Positions 42,685 through 53,523 of a stretch of DNA of 53,523 nt are shown here, in pieces. The position numbers were made by a program, and so were the translations under genes. The stretch's first letter is position 1. Each line of letters opens with the position of its first letter. Under the pieces are notes generated by a model. It was not told the origin of the DNA. It saw only the letters and a list, made by a program, of their open reading frames with translations, and did not search any database. This stretch comes from SAR86 cluster bacterium AG-422-P06 (GTDB lineage Bacteria; Pseudomonadota; Gammaproteobacteria; Magnimaribacterales; TMED112), in assembly GCA_003213455.1 (NCBI GenBank), contig QCMX01000003.1, forward strand, positions 1-53,523, written 5' to 3'.

Positions 42685-44505
42685 GTGCATTATTTTAAAA
42701 GAACCCTCATCTTTTCATACACTTTATTGCTTATAGCATGTGGTGGAGGTGGTGGATCAAGTAATGAGACAACACCTGAATCCATACCTCTAACAATAAA
42801 TGTGAGTAATTTTGATTCTAATGTTAGAAGCTATGAACCAAAAACAATCACTATTTCAGCAAATTATAACTGCTCTTTTAATCTTTCAGGGCCTGATATA
42901 CATTGGGTTACAACATCAGATAATAAAACGTTTTCATATAGAGCTCCGATTACTTTGCTTGAAGAAGAGCAATTCAATATAACCGTTAGCTCAGTGCCTG
43001 CAGCTAATTGTCCTTCTGGATCAAGAATTTTTACTCATAATGTTTCCAGAGAAGCCAATACATTAAGGTATGTGCCTGACCCAGAACCTTACAACTATAG
43101 TGATTTAAAAACTGATTATTTTGCCTCACATGACTTGGGTTTTGGGGGTATGAGAATTACAGATAGATTTACAGCAACTATTTGTTATCCCACGCCTGAA
43201 GATTGTGAAACATGGGAGAATGAGCTGTTTGGTCAAGATGCTCATAACATGGCTACAGGTGATTTCAATGGCGATGGATATGAAGATATGGTAGTTTCAT
43301 GGGCATTATTTCCACACACTATTGATCTTGATCAAAAGGTAAATGCACCTGTAAATATCTATTTAAATGACGGTAATGGTAATCTATATGAAGATCTTTC
43401 AATCTATGAAAATGGTGAAGTTCCAACCCACCCTTTTGCATATAGATTAGCAATTGCTGATTACAACGGTGACGGCATTGATGATATATTTGCAGGCTCT
43501 ATGGGGTTGCAATATCGAGATCCTGATTATTCAAATAACTTTATACTGCCCTACCCTGATCTTCTGCTTTTAAGCAACTCTGAAGGAATATTTATCGAGT
43601 CGTCAGCCAATATTGATGACCAAAATAATGGCGAGGGAAAACTCTGTGGTTTTAGTCATGATTCAAGTTCGGGTGATTTTGACAACGATGGTGATATTGA
43701 TATTTTTGCCTGCAATATCTTATTAGTTAATGATGGTTCGGGGAACTTTTCCTTTCATGATTATCTGGAAAGAAACCATCAATTTGCCTATGGAAACCCT
43801 ATGAGTAGTTTAGTAGTGGATCTCAACAACGATGATTTTGATGATTTAGTTTTCTGGAATTTTGATAACCGTTGGAACTTTGAGAACCTTCCAGAGGATG
43901 GTTTTGTTTTCTTGAGCGATGGAACAGCTAATCTTGAGAACTGGACCCTTACAGAATTACCAATTGGACCTTTTGGTAGAAATCATAATAAATATAATCA
44001 TGCTGCCTGGGGCGATATAAATAACGATGGTAATAATGACATTGTTGTAGCAGTTACAAGGGATTTGCCTTATTACGAAGGAGCATATATTCAAGTTCTT
44101 TTAGGCGATGGCACAGGCCTCATGACAGATGTAACTGCTACTAACTTTAGCAATCAACCAAGGTCTGATAGCCATCATGGAGAAGGCAACATATATCTTA
44201 GAGACTATGATAACGACGGCGATATAGATATCTTTCATTCAACCCGAGACTTTCTATCTGACTTACATGGCGCTCATATTGCCCTAAATGATGGTGAAGG
44301 GAATTTTTCGTCAGTGGCAGGAAGCATTATGCCTCAAAAACCTAAAGCCAATGAATACGATAATAATCAGTACTTATTTAAGGGAATGCCAATAAATCTT
44401 GATAATGAAGGTTGTTTAGATCTTATTTCAACAAGTGACAGTTGGATGAATGAGAGCGCTACAAAAAATTACTTATTTAGTTTAATTAATATTAGATGTG
44501 AATGA
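42685..44505 (+). CDS. FG-GAP/VCBS-repeat lipoprotein
   Basis: Lipobox LLIAC followed by GGGGGSS linker; repeats GDFNGDGYEDMVV, ADYNGDGIDDIFAG, GDFDNDGDIDIFAC, VDLNNDDFDDLVF, GDINNDGNNDIVV, RDYDNDGDIDIFHS; GTG start. Confidence 0.88.
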   Translation: MHYFKRTLIFSYTLLLIACGGGGGSSNETTPESIPLTINVSNFDSNVRSYEPKTITISANYNCSFNLSGPDIHWVTTSDNKTFSYRAPITLLEEEQFNITVSSVPAANCPSGSRIFTHNVSREANTLRYVPDPEPYNYSDLKTDYFASHDLGFGGMRITDRFTATICYPTPEDCETWENELFGQDAHNMATGDFNGDGYEDMVVSWALFPHTIDLDQKVNAPVNIYLNDGNGNLYEDLSIYENGEVPTHPFAYRLAIADYNGDGIDDIFAGSMGLQYRDPDYSNNFILPYPDLLLLSNSEGIFIESSANIDDQNNGEGKLCGFSHDSSSGDFDNDGDIDIFACNILLVNDGSGNFSFHDYLERNHQFAYGNPMSSLVVDLNNDDFDDLVFWNFDNRWNFENLPEDGFVFLSDGTANLENWTLTELPIGPFGRNHNKYNHAAWGDINNDGNNDIVVAVTRDLPYYEGAYIQVLLGDGTGLMTDVTATNFSNQPRSDSHHGEGNIYLRDYDNDGDIDIFHSTRDFLSDLHGAHIALNDGEGNFSSVAGSIMPQKPKANEYDNNQYLFKGMPINLDNEGCLDLISTSDSWMNESATKNYLFSLINIRCE

Positions 44506-44507
44506 CT

Positions 44508-44666
44508 TTAGTCTTTAACTTTGCCACAAACCTGACAAGCCTCACCTTTAGAAAGATATACCCCACCGCAACTAGGGCTTAAAGGCTTATTTTTAAGTAT
44601 TAAACCAATTGCCATTCCACATATTGATAAGGCAACTACTAAAGTGGCTAAAAGAGCATTAATCAT
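44508..44666 (-). CDS. nqrM: Na+-NQR maturation protein NqrM (DUF539), 52 aa
   Basis: Manual translation [54 protein letters not shown] plus Cys cluster; ATGA overlap with the apbE stop; missing from the ORF track by length. Confidence 0.8.
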   Translation of the reverse strand: MINALLATLVVALSICGMAIGLILKNKPLSPSCGGVYLSKGEACQVCGKVKD

Positions 44667-45460
44667 GGGGATATCATACTCCAATTACTGCTTTGAATGG
44701 AATCGCCATTAGCTAAAATAAAAAATACTTTTAAACCATTTAATTCAGCAGTCATTAAACCCTGATCCTTCCCAAGCACATACAAAGCTGTAGCCCATGC
44801 ATCTGCATAAGTTGCACTTTCGTGAGCGACTGTTACAGACAACAAATCTCTAGGGCCCTTACCCCAGATGTGATTAGGTTCACGATACTCTCCAGATGTA
44901 GCAATAGAAATACCACCTTTGGGCACATTAAAGGCGATATAAGGGCTTTTTTTACTGTTGATTGGTCTTTCTATGCCAAAAATCCAATTTTCCTTAAATT
45001 TAGAACCCTTAGACCTAATTTCACCACCTATTTCGATAAAGTAATTATTTACTCCATTTTGCTCAACTAATTCTGCAATTTTATCAATGGCATAACCTTT
45101 ACCAATAGCAGAAAAGTCATAACCATTGTTGTCTTTTGGTGAAAAGGCTCCCTCACTTAAAGTTGATATTTCCATACTTGTTTCATAAAGGTTTCTAAAT
45201 TCTTTCGACCATTCAAGATCATCATCATTATTAATTAGTGAAATTTCTGATGAAGGTTTATATGTTGAGAAAACATAATCTATTCTTGTAAGCTCATTTT
45301 TTATTTTCGACTCTAAGTTCGCATAGCTAGAATTTTCAGCAATTTTAATTGAATATGTTGTGCCATAAATCTTTCCGGAAAAGTCTTGAAGAATTGCATT
45401 AGAACAACCTGATAAAAAAAGAAGGCAAAAAAGAATTAATCTCTTAACCACCAAAGTCAT
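44663..45460 (-). CDS. apbE: FAD:protein FMN transferase (lipoprotein)
   Basis: LFLSGCSN lipobox, [57 protein letters not shown]. Confidence 0.92.
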   Translation of the reverse strand: MTLVVKRLILFCLLFLSGCSNAILQDFSGKIYGTTYSIKIAENSSYANLESKIKNELTRIDYVFSTYKPSSEISLINNDDDLEWSKEFRNLYETSMEISTLSEGAFSPKDNNGYDFSAIGKGYAIDKIAELVEQNGVNNYFIEIGGEIRSKGSKFKENWIFGIERPINSKKSPYIAFNVPKGGISIATSGEYREPNHIWGKGPRDLLSVTVAHESATYADAWATALYVLGKDQGLMTAELNGLKVFFILANGDSIQSSNWSMISP

Positions 45461-46667
45461 CGAGCATTATGTTTTCTGGCTCAACTCCTAGATCAGTAAG
45501 CATTTTGATGCAACTAGAATTCATTATTGGTGGTCCACAAAGATAATATTCACAGTCTTCAGGAGCATCATGTTTTGATAGATACTCATCTTGAGTTACT
45601 TGGTGTATGAAGCCAGAAAGTCCTTCCCAATTATCTTCAGGCAACGCATCAGAAAGAGCGATGTTGAAAGAGAAATTTTCATGCTCCTCAGCAAGTTTTT
45701 CAAACTCTTCTTTATAGAAAATTTCCTTCATACTTCTTGCACCATACCAATAAGAGATCTTTCTATTCGAATTAAGTCTCATTAACTGGTCAAAGATATG
45801 TGAGCGCATAGGTGCCATGCCTGCTCCTCCACCTATGAAAACCATCTCATTTTGTGTTTCACGTGCAAAGAATTCCCCAAAAGGACCAAATACTTTTACC
45901 TTATCTCCTGGTTTTAAGCTAAATACATAAGATGACATTATGCCTGGTGGAAAATCAGAACCTGGTGGTGGAGAAGCTACTCTTATGTTGAACTTAAGCA
46001 CCCCTTCTTCTAGTGGATAATTTGCCATTGAGTAAGCTCTAATTATCGGTTCAGGATTCGTAGCAACGTTGTCCCAAATCTTAAATCTATCCCAGTCCTC
46101 ATGATATTCTTCAGCCACATCAAAATCTTTATATCTCATATTCTCATAGGCTGGGGCTTCCAATTGGACATATCCCCCTGCTCTGAATTTTACATTCTCA
46201 CCTTCAGGAAGTTTTAGCACTAGCTCTTTAATGAAAGTGGCAACATTATCATTTGAAACGACTTCACACTCCCACTCCTTAACACCAAAAACTTCTTCTG
46301 GTATTTGAATCTTCATGTCTCCCTTAACTGCAACCTGACAGGATAGTCTCCAATTATCATTTTGTTGCTTATAGTTAAAATGTGATTGTTCAGTTGATAA
46401 AATAGATCCACCACCATCGGTTACTTGGCACTTACATTCAGCGCAAGTTCCACCACCACCACATGCGGAAGCAAGATAGATATTTTTAGCTGCTAATGTG
46501 CTTAATAATTTTCCACCTGCAGGAACTTTAATGCTTTTTTCTGGATCGCCATTAATCTCAATAGAAACTTCACCCGTTGAGACAAGCTGTGATCTTGCAA
46601 ACATTACAAATGCAACTAAAAATGCAACTATTAAAGTGAACGAAAGTATTCCTAGATAGATATCCAT
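45444..46667 (-). CDS. nqrF: Na+-translocating NADH-quinone reductase subunit F
   Basis: [2Fe-2S] motif [40 protein letters not shown]. Confidence 0.96.
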   Translation of the reverse strand: MDIYLGILSFTLIVAFLVAFVMFARSQLVSTGEVSIEINGDPEKSIKVPAGGKLLSTLAAKNIYLASACGGGGTCAECKCQVTDGGGSILSTEQSHFNYKQQNDNWRLSCQVAVKGDMKIQIPEEVFGVKEWECEVVSNDNVATFIKELVLKLPEGENVKFRAGGYVQLEAPAYENMRYKDFDVAEEYHEDWDRFKIWDNVATNPEPIIRAYSMANYPLEEGVLKFNIRVASPPPGSDFPPGIMSSYVFSLKPGDKVKVFGPFGEFFARETQNEMVFIGGGAGMAPMRSHIFDQLMRLNSNRKISYWYGARSMKEIFYKEEFEKLAEEHENFSFNIALSDALPEDNWEGLSGFIHQVTQDEYLSKHDAPEDCEYYLCGPPIMNSSCIKMLTDLGVEPENIMLDDFGG

Positions 46668-47275
46668 TAGAGCAAAATACCCCCAAATGACATGAAACCA
46701 AAACTCATTAAACCAACTATTACAAAAGTTATACCTAGTCCTCTTAACCCCTCTGGTATATCACTATATTTTAACTTTTCTCTGATACCTGCCAAGAGCA
46801 CAATAGCTAAAGCCCAACCAAAACCTGCTCCAAACCCATAAACTATGCTTTCAGTGAAATTGTAGTTCTTCTCTATCATAAATAGTGATGCTCCTAGGAT
46901 TGCACAATTTACTGTGATAAGGGGTAAGAATATGCCCAAAGCATTATATAAAGCAGGCACATACTTATCTAAGAACATTTCTAGTATTTGCACGGCTGCA
47001 GCGATCACTCCTATGTAAGTTATCAGACCTACAAATTTCAGGTTAGTATTTTCCAAACCAGCCCAGGATAGAGCCCCTTCTTTGAGCACAAAGTTATAAA
47101 TTAAATTATTGAGAGGGACAGTGATAGTCAAAACAACTATAACCGCAACACCTAATCCAAATGCTGCTTTAACTTGTTTTGAGATAGCAAAGAAGGTACA
47201 CATCCCTAAAAACAAAGAAAGTGCAATATTCTCAATGAAAACGGTTTTAACAAAAAGGTTTAAAAGATCAGCCAC
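46667..47275 (-). CDS. nqrE: Na+-NQR subunit E
   Basis: [38 protein letters not shown]. Confidence 0.95.
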   Translation of the reverse strand: MADLLNLFVKTVFIENIALSLFLGMCTFFAISKQVKAAFGLGVAVIVVLTITVPLNNLIYNFVLKEGALSWAGLENTNLKFVGLITYIGVIAAAVQILEMFLDKYVPALYNALGIFLPLITVNCAILGASLFMIEKNYNFTESIVYGFGAGFGWALAIVLLAGIREKLKYSDIPEGLRGLGITFVIVGLMSFGFMSFGGILL

Positions 47276-47951
47276 TGTGCACCTCTTTCTTAACTTTCAA
47301 AGGCTTGAATGTATGAGCTTTCAATGGGTTTTCATTCTCTTCAACTTGGCTTTTACTGAATGATCTTATAACCCAAATCATTATTCCAATAATTATGAAT
47401 GAGCTTGGAGGAAGTAATAGAAAGTTATTAATAGGATAGCTTTCAGGCATTACCTGTACCCCAAAGAAAGTACCGCTACCAAATACTTCTCGAATTGTAG
47501 CAACTACCAACAAAACAAAGCTATAACCAAGACCATTACCAAAACCATCAAGCATGCTTTTAATTGGTGGATTCTTCATGGCATAGGCTTCTGCACGGCC
47601 CATAACAATACAGTTTGTAATAATTAAACCAACAAACACAGATAATTGTTTGCTAGCTTCATAAGCATATGCTTTTAAAAGCTCATCAACTATGATCACA
47701 AGTGACGAAATAATTGTCATTTGGACAATGATTCTTATGCTGTCGGGTATGTAATGTCTAATAATTGAAATAAATAAGTTTGAGAGCGTTACAACCGATG
47801 TTAAAGCTATACACATAATCAAAGTTACATCCATCTTTACTGTAACTGCAAGAGCAGAACAAATGCCTAAGATCTGAAGCGCAATAGGATTATTCTCAAC
47901 TATAGGAGTAAATAAGAGCTTTCTTGTTTCTTTAACTGAAATTGCCTTCAT
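47268..47951 (-). CDS. nqrD: Na+-NQR subunit D
   Basis: [53 protein letters not shown]. Confidence 0.95.
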   Translation of the reverse strand: MKAISVKETRKLLFTPIVENNPIALQILGICSALAVTVKMDVTLIMCIALTSVVTLSNLFISIIRHYIPDSIRIIVQMTIISSLVIIVDELLKAYAYEASKQLSVFVGLIITNCIVMGRAEAYAMKNPPIKSMLDGFGNGLGYSFVLLVVATIREVFGSGTFFGVQVMPESYPINNFLLLPPSSFIIIGIMIWVIRSFSKSQVEENENPLKAHTFKPLKVKKEVHSG

Positions 47952-48682
47952 ACGTTAGCTATCCCTTCTCTTAATTTTTGCAATACTGGACCATAACCAT
48001 TTTCACCAAGCCAGTATCTAATCATATTTGTTACACCATTGCTCGTAAGAGTTGCACCTGAAATGCCATCAATCTCATAATCTTCAGAAGACGGTCCTTT
48101 AGTTACGTAAAGAATTACTTCTCCTGAGGTGTCATAAATTTTCTTTCCATTCCAATCAGATTTCCAAACAGGGTTATCTACCTCTCCCCCTAAACCTGGT
48201 GTTTCTTTGTGATCATAATATTCAATGCCTTTAACTGTATTTAGGTCAGCATCTAAAGATATGTAGCCATAAAGTGTGCCCCATAAACCATAACCCCTTA
48301 TTGGTAAAACAACTTTCTGGATCTGTTCTTCATCAGAATACCAGACATAAATTGGAGCAATATTTTCTCTTCTCTTGAGAATAGCTATATCTTGATCTTT
48401 AGGAACTATGCTAGAGGCTTCAACGCTCGCAGATGCCTTAATATGATCGTAATTGTTTTCGACTTGAACTAACTGATTAGAAGCGAAATCTACATAGAGA
48501 GTCTCAATCTTAGAGAATTCTTTCTCAACCTCATCAGTCACAATACCTGCTGCAGCAAGAATTTTTAATTTCTTTTCATTTTCAATATTTAAGTTTTGCT
48601 CTGGCCTCACGGAAACAGCAGTCACCGAGACAATTACAGCACAGGCAATGCATGCAATTAATGGAATGATCATTTTGTTCAT
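47948..48682 (-). CDS. nqrC: Na+-NQR subunit C
   Basis: Covalent FMN motif [36 protein letters not shown]. Confidence 0.95.
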   Translation of the reverse strand: MNKMIIPLIACIACAVIVSVTAVSVRPEQNLNIENEKKLKILAAAGIVTDEVEKEFSKIETLYVDFASNQLVQVENNYDHIKASASVEASSIVPKDQDIAILKRRENIAPIYVWYSDEEQIQKVVLPIRGYGLWGTLYGYISLDADLNTVKGIEYYDHKETPGLGGEVDNPVWKSDWNGKKIYDTSGEVILYVTKGPSSEDYEIDGISGATLTSNGVTNMIRYWLGENGYGPVLQKLREGIANV

Positions 48683-49890
48683 GAGTTATATCTCTCCATT
48701 CTCTTGCTGGTATTGTACGAAGTTACACAATAATCTATAGCAGGAGCAAGTAAGTTAGCAAATAGAATAGCTAACATCATGCCTTCTGGAAAAGCAGGAT
48801 TTACAACTCTTATGAGTATTACTAAAACCCCAATTGAGAAGCCATAGATCCATCTGCCCATATTAGTATTAGCAGCTGTAACTGGTTCCGTCGCCATAAA
48901 TACAAGCCCAAATGCAAAGCTTCCAATAGTTAAGTGCCACCACCAAGGGACACTAAACATTGGATTTGTGTCTGAACCAATAAAGTTCAATAGACTTGTC
49001 ATGAGGATCATGCCAATTAATGTGGCTAATATTATTCTCCAGGAGGCAATTTTTGCATAAACCATATAAGCACCTGAAAGCAATATAAGCAGTGTTGATG
49101 TCTCACCAATGGAACCTGGTATTTGACCTAAAAATGTCTGAGTCCAAGTATAGTTAGACTGAATCCCTGCAATACCTTCTTGTGCCCCTATCCCAAGCGC
49201 TGTAGCTCCAGAATAACCATCTATAGCTCCATTATCTGCTAATGATGAAATCCAAACCATGTCTCCAGATAATTCAGATGGATAAGCAAAGTAAATAAAA
49301 GCTCTGCCTGTTAGTGCTGGATTCAAGAAATTCTTTCCTGTTCCACCAAAGAATTCTTTACCCACAACTATCCCAAATGCAATGCCAGAGGCTGCTTGCC
49401 AAAGCGGAATGTCAGGAGGACAGCTTAGTGAGAATAATACAGTTGAAACAAATGCTCCTTCATTAATTTCATGTCTTCTGATAGTTGCAAAGATCGCTTC
49501 ACAAGCAATACCTACAACGAAAACTGTTAAGTAAATTGGCACAAAATAGACCAAACCAAACCAAAATCTATGTAAATGGTTACTAGGATCTGTTCCTACT
49601 AGTTGTACTAAGGCATTATGCCAGTCGCCTGTGGAGGTAAAACCTCCTTTTTGCATGTAATCTAGACCCCAGAACCCCATGTTATACATACCCCAAAACA
49701 TAGCTGGGAAAGTAGCTAGCCATACAACTACCATCACTCTTTGAATATCAAGCTTATCTCTGATATGAGTTTTTCCTGTTGTTGCAACTTTTGATGAAAA
49801 AAAGAAGTTTTGAATCACTTCATACAAATAGAAATAGTTATTGTCTTTTGATGGTCTATTTTTATCAAAAAAATTCTCTAAAAATTTCAT
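48679..49890 (-). CDS. nqrB: Na+-NQR subunit B
   Basis: FGGTGKNFLNPALTGRAFIYFAYPS, DGYSGATALG; start at 49890 (MKFLENFF) preferred over 49923. Confidence 0.95.
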   Translation of the reverse strand: MKFLENFFDKNRPSKDNNYFYLYEVIQNFFFSSKVATTGKTHIRDKLDIQRVMVVVWLATFPAMFWGMYNMGFWGLDYMQKGGFTSTGDWHNALVQLVGTDPSNHLHRFWFGLVYFVPIYLTVFVVGIACEAIFATIRRHEINEGAFVSTVLFSLSCPPDIPLWQAASGIAFGIVVGKEFFGGTGKNFLNPALTGRAFIYFAYPSELSGDMVWISSLADNGAIDGYSGATALGIGAQEGIAGIQSNYTWTQTFLGQIPGSIGETSTLLILLSGAYMVYAKIASWRIILATLIGMILMTSLLNFIGSDTNPMFSVPWWWHLTIGSFAFGLVFMATEPVTAANTNMGRWIYGFSIGVLVILIRVVNPAFPEGMMLAILFANLLAPAIDYCVTSYNTSKRMERYNS

Positions 49891-51200
49891 GATGTCTCTT
49901 CTTTCCAAATCATTTGCATACAATCATTAAATAGTGCCACATAGTCATATTTACTAGGGCAAACATATGAAAATACACCCATATCTTCTTCACTTAAGTC
50001 AAAGATGCCTAATTCTCGTAATGCTACTAAATCACCAATAGCTAGTGACTTTAAAAATAGTGTTGGATCAATATCAAAAGGGTTAACTTCATCAAAAACA
50101 CCTATAGGCACAATTGCTCTGTAACCACCATTTATATTTGTATCAAAATCAAACTTTTGGGGCTTCAATAGGCTCGATAAAAATACATTTGAGTTGCTGT
50201 GATCTAATAAGCCAGGCTTTAGCCAATTAAAGAATGTTGCTTTTCTTTCATCTGATACCAATGAAACTTGATTGGAATAGCGAGTAAGGTAATCTGAATA
50301 ACTATCACCACTTCTCCCATAAAATAAGCTCCCAGATACTCTTCTTACATTTTGAGAGTAGAGGCCTGCTGTAATTTCTTCCATATTTGCGCCTTGTCTT
50401 GTTTGAATAACTTTTGGTTCGTCACAGGCTGGACCGCACACACTGACATATTTTTCATAACAAAAATCACCACTTGTTACTGCTTTTCCAATTCTCAAGA
50501 CATCTTGCCAGTTTATAGTCCATGTTTTTTTGCTTTTTGTTAAAGGTTGTATATTTTGTATATGCAGCGAGCTATTACCAGATGGGTATTTACCATCTAT
50601 AACAAACTGTTGAATATCTAAGTCACCAGTATAAATATTTGAATATGAGCATAGATATAAAGGGCAAGCAAAAGCTTCTTTGAGGTACTTTAATCCATTA
50701 ATGAAGCCTTCTTTTTCTATCTCTAGAATTTGATTAGGACTAACTTCTAATTCATCTGACTTACATGCATTTATAAATAAAAAATCAGGGGCTGTACCCA
50801 TGTCAGGAATGCGATTAAAAGGTCTTTCTCTAAAACTATCCCATAGGCCTGCATTAAAGATATTCTCAAGATGATTGGTTGATCTTTCAAATGCTCTTGT
50901 TTGATCACCGTGTCTTTTGACTACAACAGAGACTAGTGCTCTCTTATCACCTCTATTTATCTCATGAATTATGCCAGTTGCAGGAGATTTTACTGTAAAA
51001 CCAGGGTTGGTTTTGTCTTCCCAAATCGATTGACCAATACTTACTTCATCGCCTTCTTTTACCAAGATTTTTGGTTTTAGACCAAAGTAATCTTCTGCTA
51101 AAACCGCAGAAAACTGAGGGTCGATGATATCTAGATTGTTATTTCTTACAGAGCCGTGAAGAGGTACATCAAGGCCCCCTTTCATTTTAATTTTTTTCAT
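49887..51200 (-). CDS. nqrA: Na+-NQR subunit A
   Basis: MKKIKMKGGLDVPL, EDYFGLKPKILVKEGDEVSIGQ, SPATGIIHEINRGDKRALVSVVV. Confidence 0.95.
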   Translation of the reverse strand: MKKIKMKGGLDVPLHGSVRNNNLDIIDPQFSAVLAEDYFGLKPKILVKEGDEVSIGQSIWEDKTNPGFTVKSPATGIIHEINRGDKRALVSVVVKRHGDQTRAFERSTNHLENIFNAGLWDSFRERPFNRIPDMGTAPDFLFINACKSDELEVSPNQILEIEKEGFINGLKYLKEAFACPLYLCSYSNIYTGDLDIQQFVIDGKYPSGNSSLHIQNIQPLTKSKKTWTINWQDVLRIGKAVTSGDFCYEKYVSVCGPACDEPKVIQTRQGANMEEITAGLYSQNVRRVSGSLFYGRSGDSYSDYLTRYSNQVSLVSDERKATFFNWLKPGLLDHSNSNVFLSSLLKPQKFDFDTNINGGYRAIVPIGVFDEVNPFDIDPTLFLKSLAIGDLVALRELGIFDLSEEDMGVFSYVCPSKYDYVALFNDCMQMIWKEETS

Positions 51201-52673
51201 TTACTGTTTTGGGTATCTAATTAAATTTACACCAAGAACTTTTTTCAAAAGCCTTACAACTTGTTTGGAGTAACCATACTCGTTATCGTACCAGACGTAA
51301 ATAGTTACACAGTTAAAATTGCTTATTGTTGCTTGTGCGTCATAAACACAAGCAAATTCATTGCTGTAGAAATCTGAAGATACACCATCAATTGAATTAG
51401 AGTAATCAATTGTTGTTCTTAGATTTGAGTGAAAAGCTGCCTGTTTGAATAAGTCATTAAGTTCATCTACAGCAACACCCTTTTTAAGGTTAAGGTTCAT
51501 AATTGCCAAACTCACATTTGGTGTTGGAACTCTGATTGCATTAGCTGTAAGTTTGCCTTTCATTTCCGGCAGTATGTCAGAAACAGCTTTAGCAGCACCA
51601 GTATCAGTGATGACCAAATTAAGAGCTGCTCCTCTACCCCTTCTATCTGACTTATGGTAGTTATCTACAAGGTTTTGATCGTTTGTATATGCATGGATAG
51701 TCTCTATGTGCCCACTGACTATCTTGTAGGCATCATTTATTAGTTTGAGCGGCGGAACAATGGCATTTGTTGTGCATGATGCTGCAGCAACAATTTTTTC
51801 ATCTTGCTTTAATTTTTCATCATTTATTCCAAAGACAATATTTTTGATCTTTCCTTTTGCAGGAGCGGTAAGAATCACCTTGTCTACAGATGCATTTCTT
51901 GTATGTTGGCCAAGCCCTTCTTCATCTTTCCATGCACCAGTATTATCTATAATTGTTGCCTTTTTAATCCCATAATCTTTGTATTTAACTTTACGAGGAT
52001 CGTTTGCATAAATAACAAAAATTTCGTTTCCATTTACAATCAAGGAGTTATTCTTTTTATTGACTCTTATTGTTCCAGGAAATGTACCATGCACGCTATC
52101 ATTTCTTAACAAACTAGCCCTTTTTATTAAATCATCATCATGGCCTGAATCTCTAATTACAACAGCTCTTAATCGCCAATTTGAGCCAGCTCCTGTATCC
52201 GTTACCAGTATTCTAGTTATCAGTCTACCAATTCTTCCAAAACCATACAAAACAACGTCTTTAGGCCTTAGAGGGTAAGATCGCTTAGTTCTTTCTTGGC
52301 CATCTAATGTTTTGCTTACATAACCTGATGCATCAAGTTCAGGATTTTCAAGTAAATGAGAAACCATTTCACCAATATCTATCTCACATGGCATAAGTTT
52401 CATTTTGGCAATTTGTTCAATTACTGGATAAGTTTCTAGCTCACTTAATTCATTGCCTTCAGCTTCCCTTACAAACCTGTGAAGCTTCATAATTTCAATT
52501 GGAGAGCAATTACTTAGAGGGCGACCATACATAAGTAAATGGACGCCATTTCTAAAGAGTTTACCAATGATTGGAACCATAGACTCGGCAAGAGCTTCTC
52601 TCCATTTCCAGTCACCAAAGTAATCATCGACCTTTGGCCTTCTTCGTTTATCTGGATTGAATCTCTTAACCAA
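51201..52673 (-). CDS. Glyceraldehyde-3-phosphate dehydrogenase, long form with N-terminal extension
   Basis: Rossmann VVLYGFGRIGRLITRIL begins far into the protein; AASCTTNAIVPPLKLI catalytic Cys; WYDNEYGYSKQVVRL; 490 aa. Confidence 0.9.
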   Translation of the reverse strand: MVKRFNPDKRRRPKVDDYFGDWKWREALAESMVPIIGKLFRNGVHLLMYGRPLSNCSPIEIMKLHRFVREAEGNELSELETYPVIEQIAKMKLMPCEIDIGEMVSHLLENPELDASGYVSKTLDGQERTKRSYPLRPKDVVLYGFGRIGRLITRILVTDTGAGSNWRLRAVVIRDSGHDDDLIKRASLLRNDSVHGTFPGTIRVNKKNNSLIVNGNEIFVIYANDPRKVKYKDYGIKKATIIDNTGAWKDEEGLGQHTRNASVDKVILTAPAKGKIKNIVFGINDEKLKQDEKIVAAASCTTNAIVPPLKLINDAYKIVSGHIETIHAYTNDQNLVDNYHKSDRRGRGAALNLVITDTGAAKAVSDILPEMKGKLTANAIRVPTPNVSLAIMNLNLKKGVAVDELNDLFKQAAFHSNLRTTIDYSNSIDGVSSDFYSNEFACVYDAQATISNFNCVTIYVWYDNEYGYSKQVVRLLKKVLGVNLIRYPKQ

Positions 52674-52674
52674 T

Positions 52675-53523
52675 TTAACTATCTATATATTTATCTAAGA
52701 AATAGTCAGAACTACCAAATATATTGGTAATAACTAGTAACCTTTTGAGATAATGTCCAACAGACATTTCTTCTGTAACCCCCATGCCTCCATGGAGCTG
52801 AACAGCTTCTTCGCCTACATATTTGCCTGCTTTTGCTATCTGATGTTTGAGACCATAAACTAGTTTTCTTCTTTCCGAAGCATCGTCTGTTGCTAGAACT
52901 TTCAGTAAGAATGATTTGCTAAATTCTGTTTCCATAAACATATCAACCATTCTGTGTTGCAATGCCTGAAACTTAGATAATGATTGACCAAATTGTTCTC
53001 TTTGTTGAGTGTATTCAATAGTTAGCTTGTAGCACTTCTCCATTGCACCAATAGCTTCTGATGAAACAGATATAATTCCTTCTAAGATCGCTTCAGTGAG
53101 TATTTCAAGTGCATCATTCTTAGAAAAAACAGCTTCAGATTTGACGTTATCTAATTTTATGTCCCCTGAGACAAAACCATCGTACGTTTTATATGAAGTA
53201 ACATTCAGACCCTCAGCATCTTTAGAAACAAGCGCAAAAGCATGGCTTGAACCATGTTTTCCAAATACCAGAAAATGATCAGCATTTGGAGCATTCAATA
53301 CGGTTGTTTTTATACCATTTACTGTTCCATCTGAGGAGATTTCGCAATCAACATTGTCTAAGTTAAATCCTTTTTGAGGCTCATAGTTTGCAAGAGAAAA
53401 TTGAGCTTCTCCTGCAATCAAACTTTCAATTAAATCTGATTTATTTTCGTGATCACATCTTTTAAGAACTCCGCCAGATAAAACTACATTTGCCAAGTAA
53501 GGTTCAATAACAATAGATTTACC
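52675..53523 (-). CDS. Acyl-CoA dehydrogenase, C-terminal part, truncated at window end
   Basis: QQREQFGQSLSKFQALQHRMVDMFMETE, QLHGGMGVTEEMSVGHYLKRL; reading continues upstream of the listed Met (GKSIVIEPYLANVVLSGG). Confidence 0.88.
   Translation of the reverse strand, partial: GKSIVIEPYLANVVLSGGVLKRCDHENKSDLIESLIAGEAQFSLANYEPQKGFNLDNVDCEISSDGTVNGIKTTVLNAPNADHFLVFGKHGSSHAFALVSKDAEGLNVTSYKTYDGFVSGDIKLDNVKSEAVFSKNDALEILTEAILEGIISVSSEAIGAMEKCYKLTIEYTQQREQFGQSLSKFQALQHRMVDMFMETEFSKSFLLKVLATDDASERRKLVYGLKHQIAKAGKYVGEEAVQLHGGMGVTEEMSVGHYLKRLLVITNIFGSSDYFLDKYIDS

Noticed and set aside
1-53523. tRNA/rRNA genes, CRISPR arrays, insertion sequences, prophage
   Set aside because: Intergenic regions are short; I saw no cloverleaf-type sequence, regular repeats, transposase, integrase or phage genes.

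Overview
The window looks like a compact, AT-rich, gammaproteobacterial chromosome segment, possibly from a streamlined marine lineage (SAR86-like is a guess from gene content and style). It is mostly tightly packed core genes. In order they are: YHYH and MORN proteins, mdh, an SDR, nrdAB, serA, ung, ygfZ/sdhE, an rpoE-rseA-mucD sigma-E operon, lepA-lepB-era-recO-acpS-adk-tsaB-uppP-rsmJ, rpmF-fabD-fabG-acpP-mltG-tmk-holB, amidase/TPR/M14-peptidase genes, SRPBCC and GNAT genes, infA, icd-clpS-clpA, mnmA-purB-aceB-aceA, a VCBS lipoprotein, a gap-nqrABCDEF-apbE-nqrM operon, and a truncated acyl-CoA dehydrogenase gene. I found no rRNA, tRNA, CRISPR, prophage or transposon. The strongest non-coding signal is a near-perfect XerC/XerD chromosome-dimer-resolution (dif) site at 31827-31854, in the longest non-coding gap. 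It lies next to DnaA-box-like 9-mers and a degenerate inverted second dif-like half-site, so the window probably spans the replication terminus. Other notable items: an anti-sigma factor that appears fused to an RseB-like C-terminal domain, behind a sigma-E-type promoter that would give an almost leaderless rpoE mRNA; tandem NrdR boxes plus DnaA-like boxes upstream of nrdAB; divergent ygfZ/sdhE genes whose start codons overlap; and conserved gene clusters missing usual members (rnc, pdxJ, plsX, fabH, fabF). I did not find a clearly new multi-gene defence or mobile system. All homology calls are from motif recognition, with no database search.
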